In this document: piece by piece, positions 47,120 through 56,862 of the stretch | Layout of the letters: the number at the start of each line of letters is the position of its first letter | Numbering within the stretch: position 1 is the first letter of the stretch | Assembly: GCF_900302475.1 (NCBI RefSeq) | Contig: NZ_OMOQ01000001.1 | Location: 1-64,000 of the forward strand | Length of the DNA: 64,000 nt | Direction: 5' to 3' | From: Defluviimonas aquaemixtae | GTDB taxonomy: Bacteria > Pseudomonadota > Alphaproteobacteria > Rhodobacterales > Rhodobacteraceae | The notes under the pieces: model-generated | The model's database searches: none | The model's input: the letters and a program-made list of their open reading frames with translations, nothing else | Told to the model about the DNA's origin: nothing | Made by a program: the position numbers and the translations under genes

Positions 47120-47539
47120 ATGAAACTGAACAGACGAGAAGCCCTGGCAGTTGGCCTCGGCGGCATCGCGGCGACGGCCTTGCCGATGCCGGCCTTCGCC
47201 GCGACGGTCGAGGAACTGATCGCGGAATTCGCCGGTGGAGCCGAGATCGGTTCGGGTGGCCTGACGCTCACCGCGCCCGAAATCGCCGAAAACGGCAATA
47301 CCGTGCCGATCTCCGTCGATGCACCCGGGGCAGCAGCAGTCATGGTGCTCGCCACCGGCAACCCGACACCTCCGATCTGTACATTCAACTTTGGACCGGC
47401 GGCCGGTTCGCACGCGGCCTCGACACGGATCCGACTGGCGAAGACGCAGGATGTGGTCGCGCTTGCCAAGATGGCGGATGGCAGCGTCGTGCAGGCCACC
47501 TCCACCGTGAAGGTCACCATCGGCGGCTGCGGCGGCTGA
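47120..47539 (+). CDS. soxY: Thiosulfate carrier SoxY
   Basis: The 139-residue protein has a Tat-like signal (NRREALAVGLGGIAATAL) and ends in the swinging arm VTIGGCGG, with the substrate-carrying Cys at 137. It forms SoxYZ with the next gene. Confidence 0.97.
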   Translation: MKLNRREALAVGLGGIAATALPMPAFAATVEELIAEFAGGAEIGSGGLTLTAPEIAENGNTVPISVDAPGAAAVMVLATGNPTPPICTFNFGPAAGSHAASTRIRLAKTQDVVALAKMADGSVVQATSTVKVTIGGCGG

Positions 47540-47557
47540 GATTAGGGAGCAAGAGAA

Positions 47558-47887
47558 ATGGCAAAAGATGTCAAACCCCGCGTGAAGGTCCCGAAATCCG
47601 CCGCTGCCGGCGAGGTGGTGACGATCAAGACGCTGATAAGCCACCCGATGGAGTCCGGCCAACGCAAGGACAAGGAAGGCAACGTCATACCGCGTTCGAT
47701 CATCAACCGCTTCACCTGCGACTTCAACGGCCAGAACGTTGTCGACGTGAAGATGGAGCCGGCGATCTCGACCAACCCATACTTCGAATTCGACGCCAAG
47801 GTCGATGCGGCGGGCGAGTTCAAGTTCACCTGGTACGACGACGACGGCTCTGTCTACGAAGAAACCAAGCCGATCGAAGTCGCCTGA
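47558..47887 (+). CDS. soxZ: Sulfur-oxidation protein SoxZ
   Basis: The 109-residue protein has the SoxZ fold: KSAAAGEVVTIKTLISHPME, RSIINRFTCDFNG and FKFTWYDDDGSVYEE. It lacks a signal peptide and is likely co-exported with SoxY. 18 nt after soxY; a GCGCCG/CGGCGC hairpin (47912-47930) lies before soxA. Confidence 0.97.
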   Translation: MAKDVKPRVKVPKSAAAGEVVTIKTLISHPMESGQRKDKEGNVIPRSIINRFTCDFNGQNVVDVKMEPAISTNPYFEFDAKVDAAGEFKFTWYDDDGSVYEETKPIEVA

Positions 47888-47952
47888 AGAGCAGGACCAA
47901 GGACAGGGCAGGCGCCGGCCGCTTCGGCGCTTTCTCTCAGGGAGGACAACAA

Positions 47953-48813
47953 ATGAAGATAAGACTACTCGCCGGCGGATGCGCGCTTGCGGCCCTGACG
48001 TTTTCGGGCCTTTCCGCGACGGCCGATCCCGCCGATGACACTCTGGTGCTGAACGGCGAGACCGAGATGGTCACGCATACCGAGAAGGCGCCGGACTACA
48101 TCGACGGGCTGACCGAGCAGTATTCTGGCTGGCTTTTCCGTGAGGCGGACACGCGTGTGATGCAGGCCGACGATTTCGACAATCCGGGCATGCTTGGCGT
48201 CGAGGCTGCCGCAGAAGTGTGGAACACCGTGGAAGGCAGTGAAGGCAAGTCCTGCGCCTCGTGCCACGAGGATGTCGAGACGAGCATGAAGGGCGTTCGC
48301 ACCCAGATGCCGAAATACAACGAGGCGAAGGGCACGATGTACACGATGGAGATGTACATCAACGAATGCCGCACCGAGCGCATGGGCGCCGAGGAGTGGG
48401 GCTGGACCTCCGATCCCATGATCAACATGACGGCGCTCATCTCCTCGGTTTCGCGCGGAATGCCGATGAACGTGGCGGTCGACGGCCCTGCAAAGCCCTT
48501 CTGGGAGCAGGGCAAGGAGATGTACTACACCCGCTACGGTCAGCTCGAACTGGCCTGCGCGAACTGCCACGAGGACAACTACGGCAACTACATCCGCGCC
48601 GACCACCTGAGCCAAGGCCAGACCAACGGCTTCCCGGTCTATCGTCTGAAGCAGGGCGCGCTGATCTCACAGCACAACCGCTTCAAGGGCTGCATCCGCG
48701 ACACTCGGGCAGAAACTTTCAAGGAAGGCTCGCCCGAATTCATCGCGCTCGAGCTGTACGTCGCCTCGCGCGGCAACGGGTTGTCGGTCGAATCGCCGTC
48801 GGTTCGTAACTAG
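47953..48813 (+). CDS. soxA: Dihaem cytochrome SoxA
   Basis: The 286-residue protein has a signal peptide and two haem sites (CASCH near 102, CANCH near 202). The active-site persulfidated Cys is in RFKGCIRDTRAETF. With SoxX it oxidatively couples thiosulfate to SoxY. The dihaem type is like Paracoccus and Rhodovulum SoxA. A UUCG hairpin follows. Confidence 0.97.
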   Translation: MKIRLLAGGCALAALTFSGLSATADPADDTLVLNGETEMVTHTEKAPDYIDGLTEQYSGWLFREADTRVMQADDFDNPGMLGVEAAAEVWNTVEGSEGKSCASCHEDVETSMKGVRTQMPKYNEAKGTMYTMEMYINECRTERMGAEEWGWTSDPMINMTALISSVSRGMPMNVAVDGPAKPFWEQGKEMYYTRYGQLELACANCHEDNYGNYIRADHLSQGQTNGFPVYRLKQGALISQHNRFKGCIRDTRAETFKEGSPEFIALELYVASRGNGLSVESPSVRN

Positions 48814-48820
48814 TGACAAA

Positions 48821-48842
48821 GCCGGGCGGTTCGCCGCCCGGC
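48821..48842 (+). terminator. UUCG hairpin between soxA and soxB
   Basis: GCCGGGCGG (48821-48829), TTCG loop, CCGCCCGGC (48834-48842). A weak T-rich stretch follows (GTTCGTTTGTTCATTT). It could attenuate transcription or stabilise the soxXYZA mRNA. Confidence 0.55.
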
Positions 48843-48931
48843 AGTTCGTTTGTTCATTTGAAGAAGGGCAGGAGACGGACGCGCTGTGGCGCGGCGGATA
48901 CCATTTTGCCCACGGTACGAGGAAGGCAGAC

Positions 48932-50623
48932 ATGATCTCGCGGCGGGATTTCTTGCAGGCAACAGTAGCGGCCTCGGCACTTTGGGGGGCGTCCGGGGTC
49001 GGCAACTGGTCGCGGCTCGCGGCCCAGCAAGCGCTCACCCAGGACCAGCTTCTGGAGTTCGAGGATTTCGGCAACGTCACGCTGATCCACATCACTGACA
49101 TCCACGCCCAGCTGAAACCGGTCTGGTTCCGCGAGCCCGAGATCAATCTTGGCGTCGGCGACGTGAACGGACTGCCGCCGCATGTCACGGGCGCCGATTT
49201 CCTGAAGCTCTTCGGGATCGAGCCGGGCACGCCGCACGCCTACGCCCTGACCAAAGAGGATTTCGTCGCGCTCGCCAGCGCCTATGGCAAGATGGGAGGG
49301 CTCGACCGCTGCGCCACCGTCATCAAGGCGATCCGCGCCGCGCGGCCCGACGCGCTTCTGCTGGATGGCGGCGACACCTGGCAGGGGTCGCTGACGGCGC
49401 AACGCACGCTCGGACAGGACATGGTCAACGTGATGAACGCGCTGAAGCCCGATGCGATGACCTCGCACTGGGAATTCACGCTCGGCATCGACCGGGTGAC
49501 CGAGATCGTCGATGGGCTCGACTTCCCCTTCCTCGGCGCCAACATCTTCGACGCGGAATGGGACGAACCGGCCTATGAGCCCTACAAGATGTTCGAGGTG
49601 GGCGGCGCGAACGTGGCCGTCATCGGCCAGGCTTTTCCCTACCTCCCCATCGCCAACCCGAAATGGATGTTCCCGAACCTCTCCTTCGGCGTGCGCGAGG
49701 AGCGCATGGCCGAGGTCGTGGCCGAGGTCCGCGACGCCGGCGCCGATCTGGTCGTCGTTCTTTCGCACAACGGTTTCGACGTGGACCGCAAGATGGCGGG
49801 CAACGTCGATGGCATCGACGTGATCCTCACGGGGCACACCCATGACGCGCTGCCCGAGCCGGTGATGGTCGGCAACACGCTTCTCATCGCGAGCGGAAGC
49901 AACGGCAAGTTCGTCAGCCGCGTCGATCTCGACGTCCAGAACGGCCAGATGATGGGTTTCAAGCACAAGCTGATCCCCATCTTTTCGGACGTGATCGAGC
50001 CCGATGCCGAGGTCGCCGCGCTGATCGACGCCGAGCGCGAACCGTTCAAAGCGGACCTGGAGGAGGTGCTGGGCCAGACCGACAGCCTTCTCTACCGCCG
50101 CGGCAACTTCAATGGCACCTGGGACGATCTGATCTGCAACGCGCTGATCGACGAACATCAGGCCGACATTGCGCTCAGCCCGGGCTTCCGCTGGGGCCCG
50201 TCGCTACTCCCGGGCGAAAGCATCACGCGCGAGGATCTGCACAACGTGACTGCAATGAACTACCCGGCCGCCTATCGCACGGAGATGACGGGCGAGGTAC
50301 TGCACACGATCCTCGAGGACGTGGCGGACAATCTCTTTCATCCCGATCCCTACTATCAGCAGGGCGGCGACATGGTCCGCGTCGGCGGTATGGGCTACCG
50401 CATCGACGTTTCCAAGCCTCAAGGCAGTCGCATTTCGGAGATGACGATGCTCAAGACAGGTGAGTCGGTCGACCCGGCCAGGACTTACGTCGTCGCGGGA
50501 TGGGCCAGCGTAAACGAAGGCACAGAAGGCCCGGCAATCTGGGACCTCGTGGAAGCCTGGATCAAGAAACAGGGCGAGGTGACGATCGACCCCAACACCT
50601 CGGTTCAGGTGACGGGGGCATGA
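48932..50623 (+). CDS. soxB: Sulfate thiohydrolase SoxB
   Basis: The 563-residue protein has a Tat signal (SRRDFLQATVAASALWG). The metallophosphoesterase-type dimanganese site shows HITDIHAQLKPVW, LLDGGDTWQGSLT, MTSHWEFTLG, VVLSHNGFD and LTGHTHDALPEP. It hydrolyses sulfate from the SoxY-bound intermediate. The C-terminal 5'-nucleotidase-like domain is present. Confidence 0.97.
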   Translation: MISRRDFLQATVAASALWGASGVGNWSRLAAQQALTQDQLLEFEDFGNVTLIHITDIHAQLKPVWFREPEINLGVGDVNGLPPHVTGADFLKLFGIEPGTPHAYALTKEDFVALASAYGKMGGLDRCATVIKAIRAARPDALLLDGGDTWQGSLTAQRTLGQDMVNVMNALKPDAMTSHWEFTLGIDRVTEIVDGLDFPFLGANIFDAEWDEPAYEPYKMFEVGGANVAVIGQAFPYLPIANPKWMFPNLSFGVREERMAEVVAEVRDAGADLVVVLSHNGFDVDRKMAGNVDGIDVILTGHTHDALPEPVMVGNTLLIASGSNGKFVSRVDLDVQNGQMMGFKHKLIPIFSDVIEPDAEVAALIDAEREPFKADLEEVLGQTDSLLYRRGNFNGTWDDLICNALIDEHQADIALSPGFRWGPSLLPGESITREDLHNVTAMNYPAAYRTEMTGEVLHTILEDVADNLFHPDPYYQQGGDMVRVGGMGYRIDVSKPQGSRISEMTMLKTGESVDPARTYVVAGWASVNEGTEGPAIWDLVEAWIKKQGEVTIDPNTSVQVTGA

Positions 50624-50657
50624 GTTGAACAAGAAGAAGACGAGACAGGAGGTTTCA

Positions 50658-51926
50658 ATGTCTGAAACCGATGAAGCAGGCACCAGCCGCCGCGCCTTCC
50701 TCGGCGCGGGCCTGGCAGCCGGCGGCGCCGTCGCGACCGCGGGCTTCGCGCGGGCGCAAACTGCCGATCCGCTGATCACCGAGGTGCAGGACTGGGCGTC
50801 CTCCTTCGGTGATGCGGTGGACGCGACGCCCTACGGAATGCCGATCCACTACGAATCCCACGTCGTTCGGCGCAACGTCGAATGGCTCACCGAAAGCGCG
50901 GTATCCTCGATCAATTTCACGCCGATTCACGCTCTTGAAGGCACGATCACCCCCCAAGGGTGTGCCTTCGAACGCCACCACTCCGGAGCGATCGAACTCA
51001 GCAAGCAGGATTACCGGCTGATGATCAATGGCCTCGTCGAGAGGCCGTTGGTCTTCACCTACGAGGACCTCACACGGTTCCCTCGCACCATCACCACCGC
51101 GTTCTGCGAATGCGCCGCCAATGGCGGCATGGAATGGGGCGGCGCGCAGCTCGAAGGCTGTCAGTTCACGCAGGGCATGATCCACAACATGGAATATACC
51201 GGCGTGCCGCTGCGCCTGCTCCTCGAAGAGGCAGGCGTGAAGCCGGAGGGCAAATGGATCTATGCCGAAGGCGCCGACGCCTCTTCAAACGGCCGCTCGA
51301 TGCCTTTGGAGAAGGCGTTGGACGACGTGCTCGTCGCCTTCTTCGCCAATGGCGAAGCGCTCAGGAAGGAGCACGGCTATCCGGTCCGGCTTGTCGTGCC
51401 CGGGTTCGAAGGCAACATGTGGGTAAAGTGGCTGCGCCGCATCGGGGTCTACGATCAGGCGGTGGAAAGCCGCGAGGAGACGTCGAAATACACCGACCTG
51501 ATGAAGGACGGCCGTGCGCGCAAGTGGACCTGGGTGATGGATGCGAAATCCGTCATCACCTCGCCTTCGCCGCAGGCGCCGATCCGGCACGGCAAGGGGC
51601 CGCTGGTCATTACCGGCCTCGCCTGGTCGGGCAACGGCAAGATCGACCGCGTCGACGTGTCGCTCGATGGCGGCGTGAGTTGGCAGCCGGCCCGGTTGAC
51701 CGGAGACGTCAAATCGAAGGCGCTGACGCGGTTCCACCTCGACATCGACTGGGACGGGTCGGAGATGTACCTCCAGTCCCGCGCCATCGACGAGACGGGC
51801 TATGTCCAGCCGACGAAGGATCAACTGCGCGAGATCCGGGGGCTGAACAACGTCTATCACAACAACGGAATCCAGACCTGGTGGGTCCGCGCCGACGGGG
51901 AGGTCGAGAATGTCGAAGTCGCTTAA
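50658..51926 (+). CDS. soxC: Sulfane dehydrogenase molybdenum subunit SoxC
   Basis: The start is ATG 50658 after AGGAGGT; the upstream TTG 50625 extension is rejected. The 422-residue protein has a Tat signal ([14 protein letters not shown]). The sulfite-oxidase molybdopterin domain has the Mo-ligand Cys in [14 protein letters not shown], followed by the dimerisation domain. With SoxD it oxidises the outer sulfur on SoxY. It overlaps soxD by 17 nt. Confidence 0.96.
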   Translation: MSETDEAGTSRRAFLGAGLAAGGAVATAGFARAQTADPLITEVQDWASSFGDAVDATPYGMPIHYESHVVRRNVEWLTESAVSSINFTPIHALEGTITPQGCAFERHHSGAIELSKQDYRLMINGLVERPLVFTYEDLTRFPRTITTAFCECAANGGMEWGGAQLEGCQFTQGMIHNMEYTGVPLRLLLEEAGVKPEGKWIYAEGADASSNGRSMPLEKALDDVLVAFFANGEALRKEHGYPVRLVVPGFEGNMWVKWLRRIGVYDQAVESREETSKYTDLMKDGRARKWTWVMDAKSVITSPSPQAPIRHGKGPLVITGLAWSGNGKIDRVDVSLDGGVSWQPARLTGDVKSKALTRFHLDIDWDGSEMYLQSRAIDETGYVQPTKDQLREIRGLNNVYHNNGIQTWWVRADGEVENVEVA

Positions 51927-53010
51927 TCTCCTCGCCGGACTGGCGCTCGCCTATTCAGGGCTCGCCGCGCCCGCGGTTGCAGAAACCCTTGGCCTCGGCC
52001 GTCCGGCCCTGCCAGAAGAGATCGCGGCCTGGGACGTGGCCGTCCTGCCCGACGGTACGGGGCTGCCGGAAGGTTCGGGCGACGTCTTCACCGGCGACGA
52101 GGTTTTCGCCGAGAAATGCGCGTCCTGCCACGGTGACTTTGCCGAAGGCATCGACAACTGGCCGGTGCTGGCCGGAGGGCAGGGCTCGCTGAGGGACCGC
52201 CGCCCTGTGAAGACCGTAGGCTCGTACTGGCCCTACGCCTCAACCGTCTGGGACTACGTCCACCGCTCGATGCCGTTTGGCGCGGCCCAGACCGTGACCG
52301 CGGATGAGACCTACGCGATTACCGCCTTCCTGCTCTACTCGAACGGGATCGTGGACGATGACTTCGAACTCAGCCGCGACAACTTTGCTGAAATTGTGCT
52401 TCCGAACGCCGGCGGCTTCTATCCCGATGACCGGGCAGAGGCCGAGTATCCGGTCTTTTCGGTCGCGCCGTGCATGGACAGCTGCCGCGAGCCGGTGAAG
52501 GTCACCAAGCGCGCTGTCGATCTGGGCGTCACGCCCGAAGATCCCGACGGAAAACCCGCAGGCACGCTGCCCGATCTGACAATAGCTGCGGCGTCGGCCA
52601 CGGAAGAGGCCGCACCCGCTGACGAGAGCACCGCCGAAGAGACAGCGGCCGAAGTGACCGAAACGGCGTCCGATGAGATGGCCGTCGATCCGGCTCTGGT
52701 CGAGGCGGGCGAGAAGGTGTTCAAGAAATGCAAGGCCTGCCACAAGGTGGGCGAGGGCGCGAAGAACGGCACCGGGCCCATGCTGAATGGCATTGTCGGT
52801 CAGGCCGCCGGTGCGGTCGACGGCTTCAGGTATTCCAAGCCGATGCAGGCGGCGGCCGGCGATGGTCTCGCCTGGACGCACGAGGCGCTCGCAGAGTTTC
52901 TCGCCAATCCGAAGGGTTACATGAAGGGCACGAAGATGTCCTTTGCGGGGCTCAAGAAGCCTGATGAGATCGAGGCCGTGATCGCTTACCTCGCCTCGTT
53001 CGAGGGCTGA
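51910..53010 (+). CDS. soxD: Dihaem cytochrome SoxD
   Basis: The 366-residue protein has a signal peptide. Domain 1 has haem site CASCH near residue 76. An Ala/Glu-rich linker spans about residues 225-258, and domain 2 has CKACH near residue 277. It accepts electrons from SoxC. Start inside soxC implies translational coupling. Confidence 0.95.
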   Translation: MSKSLNLLAGLALAYSGLAAPAVAETLGLGRPALPEEIAAWDVAVLPDGTGLPEGSGDVFTGDEVFAEKCASCHGDFAEGIDNWPVLAGGQGSLRDRRPVKTVGSYWPYASTVWDYVHRSMPFGAAQTVTADETYAITAFLLYSNGIVDDDFELSRDNFAEIVLPNAGGFYPDDRAEAEYPVFSVAPCMDSCREPVKVTKRAVDLGVTPEDPDGKPAGTLPDLTIAAASATEEAAPADESTAEETAAEVTETASDEMAVDPALVEAGEKVFKKCKACHKVGEGAKNGTGPMLNGIVGQAAGAVDGFRYSKPMQAAAGDGLAWTHEALAEFLANPKGYMKGTKMSFAGLKKPDEIEAVIAYLASFEG

Positions 53011-53011
53011 C

Positions 53012-53734
53012 ATGAGCGGGCGGGGTTTTGTCACGTGCCTCGCCCTCAGCCTAGCGTTCTGCGGAGCGCTTGGTGGCCGCAGCGCGCCCGCCGCGGAAAT
53101 CGGCGATGCCGAACGTGGGGCGGAAATCTGGGGCGAATGTTCGGGCTGCCACGCAATTGGGCCTGAAGCCGAACACAGCATCGGCCCGAAGCTCAACGGC
53201 ATCTTTGGCCGCCGTGCCGCGAGCCATGACGATTTCCGCTATTCGAAAAGCCTCACCCGGGCGGGGCGGGACGGGCTCACCTGGACGCTCGAGACGCTCG
53301 ATGCCTACATTGCCAATCCGCGCACTTTCGCCTCCGGAACTCGCATGTCGTACCCCGGGCTTAGGGACGCAGCCGAGCGCGCAGATCTGCTCGCGTTCCT
53401 ACGCGACTTCTCTGACAAACCCCGCGACATCCCCGAGGCGGAGCCGACGGCGCGCCGCACGTTGCCCGAACTGCCAGCCGACGTCCTCGCATTGAAGGGC
53501 GATCCCGAATTTGGCGAATATCTCGCTTCGGAATGCAAAACCTGCCATCGTGCGGATGGCGCGGATGAAGGCATTCCTTCGATCACGCTCTGGCCGGAGG
53601 AGGATTTCGTCCTCGCGATGCATGCCTACAAGCAGAAGCTGCGCCCGCATCCCGTCATGCAGATGATGTCCGGCCGGCTGAGCGAGGAAGAGATCGCCGC
53701 GCTTGCCGCGTACTTTGCAGCTTTGACGGAGTAA
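53012..53734 (+). CDS. soxE: Dihaem cytochrome SoxE
   Basis: The 240-residue protein has a signal peptide and two haem sites, CSGCH near 43 and CKTCH near 178. The N-terminal half is like cytochrome c550 (IGPKLNGIFGRRAA). It is the likely partner of the flavoprotein SoxF. It starts one base after the soxD stop. Confidence 0.92.
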   Translation: MSGRGFVTCLALSLAFCGALGGRSAPAAEIGDAERGAEIWGECSGCHAIGPEAEHSIGPKLNGIFGRRAASHDDFRYSKSLTRAGRDGLTWTLETLDAYIANPRTFASGTRMSYPGLRDAAERADLLAFLRDFSDKPRDIPEAEPTARRTLPELPADVLALKGDPEFGEYLASECKTCHRADGADEGIPSITLWPEEDFVLAMHAYKQKLRPHPVMQMMSGRLSEEEIAALAAYFAALTE

Positions 53735-53753
53735 GACGACAAGGGAGGAAGAA

Positions 53754-55019
53754 ATGACATTGAACAGACGTGGATTTCTCGGAACCATCGCGGCCTCGAG
53801 CGCGGTCCTCGCCTCACCCGCGGTCTTCGGTCAGACGAAACCGCGCGTCGTGGTGATCGGCGGCGGCGCAGGCGGCGCGACATGCGCGCGCTACATCGCC
53901 AAGGACAGCGACAGCGCAATCGACGTGACGCTCGTGGAGCCTTCGGAAATCTACTACACATGCTTCTTCTCCAACCTTTATCTCGGTGGTTTTCGCGACT
54001 TCGAAAGCCTCGGCCATAGCTACGACAAGCTCGCCTCCGATTATGGCATCACGCTTGCCCGCGACATGGCGGCGGGCGTCGACCGCGACGCGGGCACCGT
54101 GACGCTCGCGGGCGGCGAGGTGTTGAACTACGACCGTCTCGTCATCGCGCCGGGAATCGACTTCGTCGACGGCTCGGTGCCCGGCTGGGACCTGTCGCAG
54201 GCCGAGATCATGCCGCATGCCTACAAGGCGGGCCCCCAGACCCAGCTTCTGAAATCGCAGATCGAGGCGATGCCGGAAGGCGGCACGTTCTGCATGGTGG
54301 CACCCCCCAATCCCTACCGCTGCCCGCCGGGCCCGTATGAGCGCATCTCCATGGTGGCGCATCTTCTCAAGCAGAATAATCCGAACTCCAAGATCCTGAT
54401 CGTCGATCCGAAGGAGAAGTTCTCCAAGCAGGGGCTCTTCGAGGAAGGCTGGGAAAAGCACTACCCCGGCATGATCACCCGCATCGGCCCGGATTTCGGC
54501 GGCGACAAGGTCGAGGTCCGACCCGACGCGATGGAGGTCGTGATCGACGGCGAGGTCGAGAAAGTCGATGTGTGCAACGTCATTCCCGGCCAGAAGGCGG
54601 GGGAAATCGCGGCGGCCGCCGGCGTGACGGACGTGTCCGGCTGGGCGCCGGTCGATCCGCATTCCATGGCAACCCGCGCCGACCCGAAGGTCTTTGTCTT
54701 GGGCGATGCCTCTTCCCAGGGCGACATGCCGAAATCCGGCTTCTCGGCCAACAGCCAGGCGAAGGTCGCGGCGATGAACATCCGGGCGGAACTGACGGAT
54801 TCCAAGGCGTTCCCGGCGAAGTACTCCAATACCTGCTGGTCGCTGATCGGGACCGATGACGGTGTAAAGGTTGGCGCATCTTACGAGGCGACGGACGAGA
54901 AGATCGCCAGCGTGGACAGCTTCATCAGCCAGACCGGCGAGGACGCCGATCTGCGCAAGGCCACCTATGAGGAAAGCCTCGGCTGGTATGCCGGGATCAC
55001 GGCCGACATCTTCGGCTGA
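53754..55019 (+). CDS. soxF: SoxF / flavocytochrome c sulfide dehydrogenase flavoprotein
   Basis: The 421-residue protein has a Tat signal (NRRGFLGTIAASSA) and an FAD dinucleotide-binding motif (VVVIGGGAGGATCARYI). Active-site type Cys lie in APPNPYRCPPGPYER and SNTCWSLIG. The FccB fold ends with VFVLGDASSQGDMPKSGF. With SoxE it forms a sulfide dehydrogenase; in Paracoccus SoxF reactivates SoxYZ. Confidence 0.93.
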   Translation: MTLNRRGFLGTIAASSAVLASPAVFGQTKPRVVVIGGGAGGATCARYIAKDSDSAIDVTLVEPSEIYYTCFFSNLYLGGFRDFESLGHSYDKLASDYGITLARDMAAGVDRDAGTVTLAGGEVLNYDRLVIAPGIDFVDGSVPGWDLSQAEIMPHAYKAGPQTQLLKSQIEAMPEGGTFCMVAPPNPYRCPPGPYERISMVAHLLKQNNPNSKILIVDPKEKFSKQGLFEEGWEKHYPGMITRIGPDFGGDKVEVRPDAMEVVIDGEVEKVDVCNVIPGQKAGEIAAAAGVTDVSGWAPVDPHSMATRADPKVFVLGDASSQGDMPKSGFSANSQAKVAAMNIRAELTDSKAFPAKYSNTCWSLIGTDDGVKVGASYEATDEKIASVDSFISQTGEDADLRKATYEESLGWYAGITADIFG

Positions 55020-55096
55020 CGGCCATGGGGCGGCGCGCCTCAGCGCCGCTCCCTCCCTCGAAGACGCGTAAATGTTCAACCACGGAGGACTGGTTC

Positions 55097-55534
55097 ATGA
55101 TTCAAGGAGTGAGGACCGCGGTCGCGGTGTTTGCGGTTTCCGCGAGCGTAGCTGCTGCGCAGGATGCCACCACATACACGTTTGACGGCACGTTCGAGGA
55201 CGCGACCTTCGCCGTCGAGAACGCCATCATCGGACAGGGCCTGGTGATCGACTACGTGAGCCATGTGGGCGAGATGCTGAACCGGACCGGCGCGGATGTG
55301 GGCAGCGACGTGAAGATCTTCGACGCGGCGGACACCTTCATCTTCTGCTCGGCGCAGATCTCGCGGAAGGTGATGGAGGCCGACCCGATGAACGTCGCCC
55401 ACTGCCCTTACGGGATATTCGTGACCGATCGGGAAGGTGCCGTGACGGTGGGCTACCGCAATCTGCCCGACGGCCCGATGCAGGACGTGCAGGCGCTGCT
55501 TGACACGATTTCGCGCGAAGCCGTGGGCGAGTGA
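55097..55534 (+). CDS. DUF302 periplasmic protein
   Basis: The start is ATG 55097 behind CGGAGGA. The 145-residue protein has a signal peptide (VAVFAVSASVAAAQ) and a DUF302 domain: AVENAIIGQGLVIDYVSHVG and FIFCSAQISRKVMEADPMNV. The function is unknown. It is 77 nt after soxF and likely cotranscribed. Confidence 0.85.
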   Translation: MIQGVRTAVAVFAVSASVAAAQDATTYTFDGTFEDATFAVENAIIGQGLVIDYVSHVGEMLNRTGADVGSDVKIFDAADTFIFCSAQISRKVMEADPMNVAHCPYGIFVTDREGAVTVGYRNLPDGPMQDVQALLDTISREAVGE

Positions 55535-55614
55535 CCGCCGCTGAGGATTTGACCGAAGTCATGGCGACCCCTGACGATCCGGATTAGAGCCGGTCTTGTC
55601 AGTCAGGAGAGGCT

Positions 55615-56676
55615 ATGCTGGATACCCTTGTCGACCGTTTCGGCGAGAGCGCGGTTCTCTTCGCGCTCGGTCTGTCCGTGGGCGGTCTCTTCGGTGCGGC
55701 CGCGCAGCATTCGCGCTTCTGTCTGCGCTCGGCAACACAGGAGATTGCGGCGCTGCGGGTGGGGCCGCAAATGCTCGTCTGGGTTATCGCCTTCTCTGCG
55801 GCCGTCGCGGCGACGCAGGGCGCGGTCGCGCTGGGATACGCCGACCTGTCCGCCGCGCGCCAACTGGCGCAGACCGGCAGCTTGTCGGGCGCCATCATCG
55901 GCGGACTGCTCTTCGGGGCCGGAATGATTCTGGCGCGCGGCTGCGTGAGTCGGCTGCTCGTTCTCTCGGCCACGGGCAACCTGCGCGCAATCGTGACCGG
56001 GCTCGTGGTGACGCTGGTGGCGCAGGCGAGCCTTCGAGGCGCGCTTTCGCCTGCGCGCGAGAGCTTGACGCGGCTATGGCTGGTAGAAGGTGGAGCAGCG
56101 CGCGACCTGCTCTCGAGGTTCGGCTTCGGTCCCGGCATCGCGGCACTGGTGTTTGCCATCGCGCTTGCTGCGGCTATGCTCGCCGCGCTACGCCAGCCGG
56201 GAGAGCTGCCGACGCGCCCCGTCGCGGCGATGTTCGTGGGTCTCGTAGTTGCGGTGGGTTGGATATTTACCGCCCGGATCGCCGCCGTGTCGTTTGATGT
56301 CGTGCCCGTCACGAGCATCACCTTCACCGGTCCGTCGACCGATACGCTCATGGGGCTCGTCAATTCACCGAGCTTGCCCCTGACCTTCGGTGTCGGCCTT
56401 GTGCCGGGCGTGGTGCTCGGCGCCTTCGTCGCAGCACTTCTGTCGCGCCAGTTCAGCATCCAGCGCTTCGGACCTGACGCGCCGATGGAGCGCTACCTCG
56501 TCGGCGCCTTCCTGATGGGCTTCGGCAGCATGCTCGCCGGGGGCTGCGCGGTGGGCGCAGCGGTGTCAGGTGGCGCGCTTTTCTCTGTTACCGCGTGGTT
56601 GGCGGGCGCCGCGATGTGGGCCGGGGCACTGATCACGATTCCGCTGGTCGAGGGACGCCGCAGGCTGGCCCATTGA
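55615..56676 (+). CDS. Second YeeE/YedE-family permease of the sox locus
   Basis: The 353-residue protein has about nine membrane segments and Cys motifs HSRFCLRSATQE, LARGCVSRLLVLS and LAGGCAVGAAVSGG. Only distantly similar to the copy beside soxR. It may import thiosulfate or sulfane sulfur to the cytoplasm. Likely last gene of the plus-strand sox arm. Confidence 0.88.
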   Translation: MLDTLVDRFGESAVLFALGLSVGGLFGAAAQHSRFCLRSATQEIAALRVGPQMLVWVIAFSAAVAATQGAVALGYADLSAARQLAQTGSLSGAIIGGLLFGAGMILARGCVSRLLVLSATGNLRAIVTGLVVTLVAQASLRGALSPARESLTRLWLVEGGAARDLLSRFGFGPGIAALVFAIALAAAMLAALRQPGELPTRPVAAMFVGLVVAVGWIFTARIAAVSFDVVPVTSITFTGPSTDTLMGLVNSPSLPLTFGVGLVPGVVLGAFVAALLSRQFSIQRFGPDAPMERYLVGAFLMGFGSMLAGGCAVGAAVSGGALFSVTAWLAGAAMWAGALITIPLVEGRRRLAH

Positions 56677-56862
56677 TCGATGGGTCACTGTAGCCGGCAT
56701 CGCCGCGATTTCGCCCTGCCGAGGAGGCCGGCTATCCAGCGCTGGTGAAAGGCGGCATTAGGGCCCCGACTGCCCGGCTGAGACCTTCCATGGCTACGTA
56801 GGCAAGACCGCCCGACGCCGTGGACTACGAGCCGTCGCACTACAGGTCGGCAGCCAGACCGA
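56677..56862. other. Gap between the sox arm and accA
   Basis: These 186 bases separate the convergent sox arm and accA. No supported gene or clear T-tract terminator is seen. Confidence 0.5.

Noticed and set aside
56677..56862. Remnant of a transposase or other gene after the sox operon
   Set aside because: Short open pieces in several frames show no recognisable motif.
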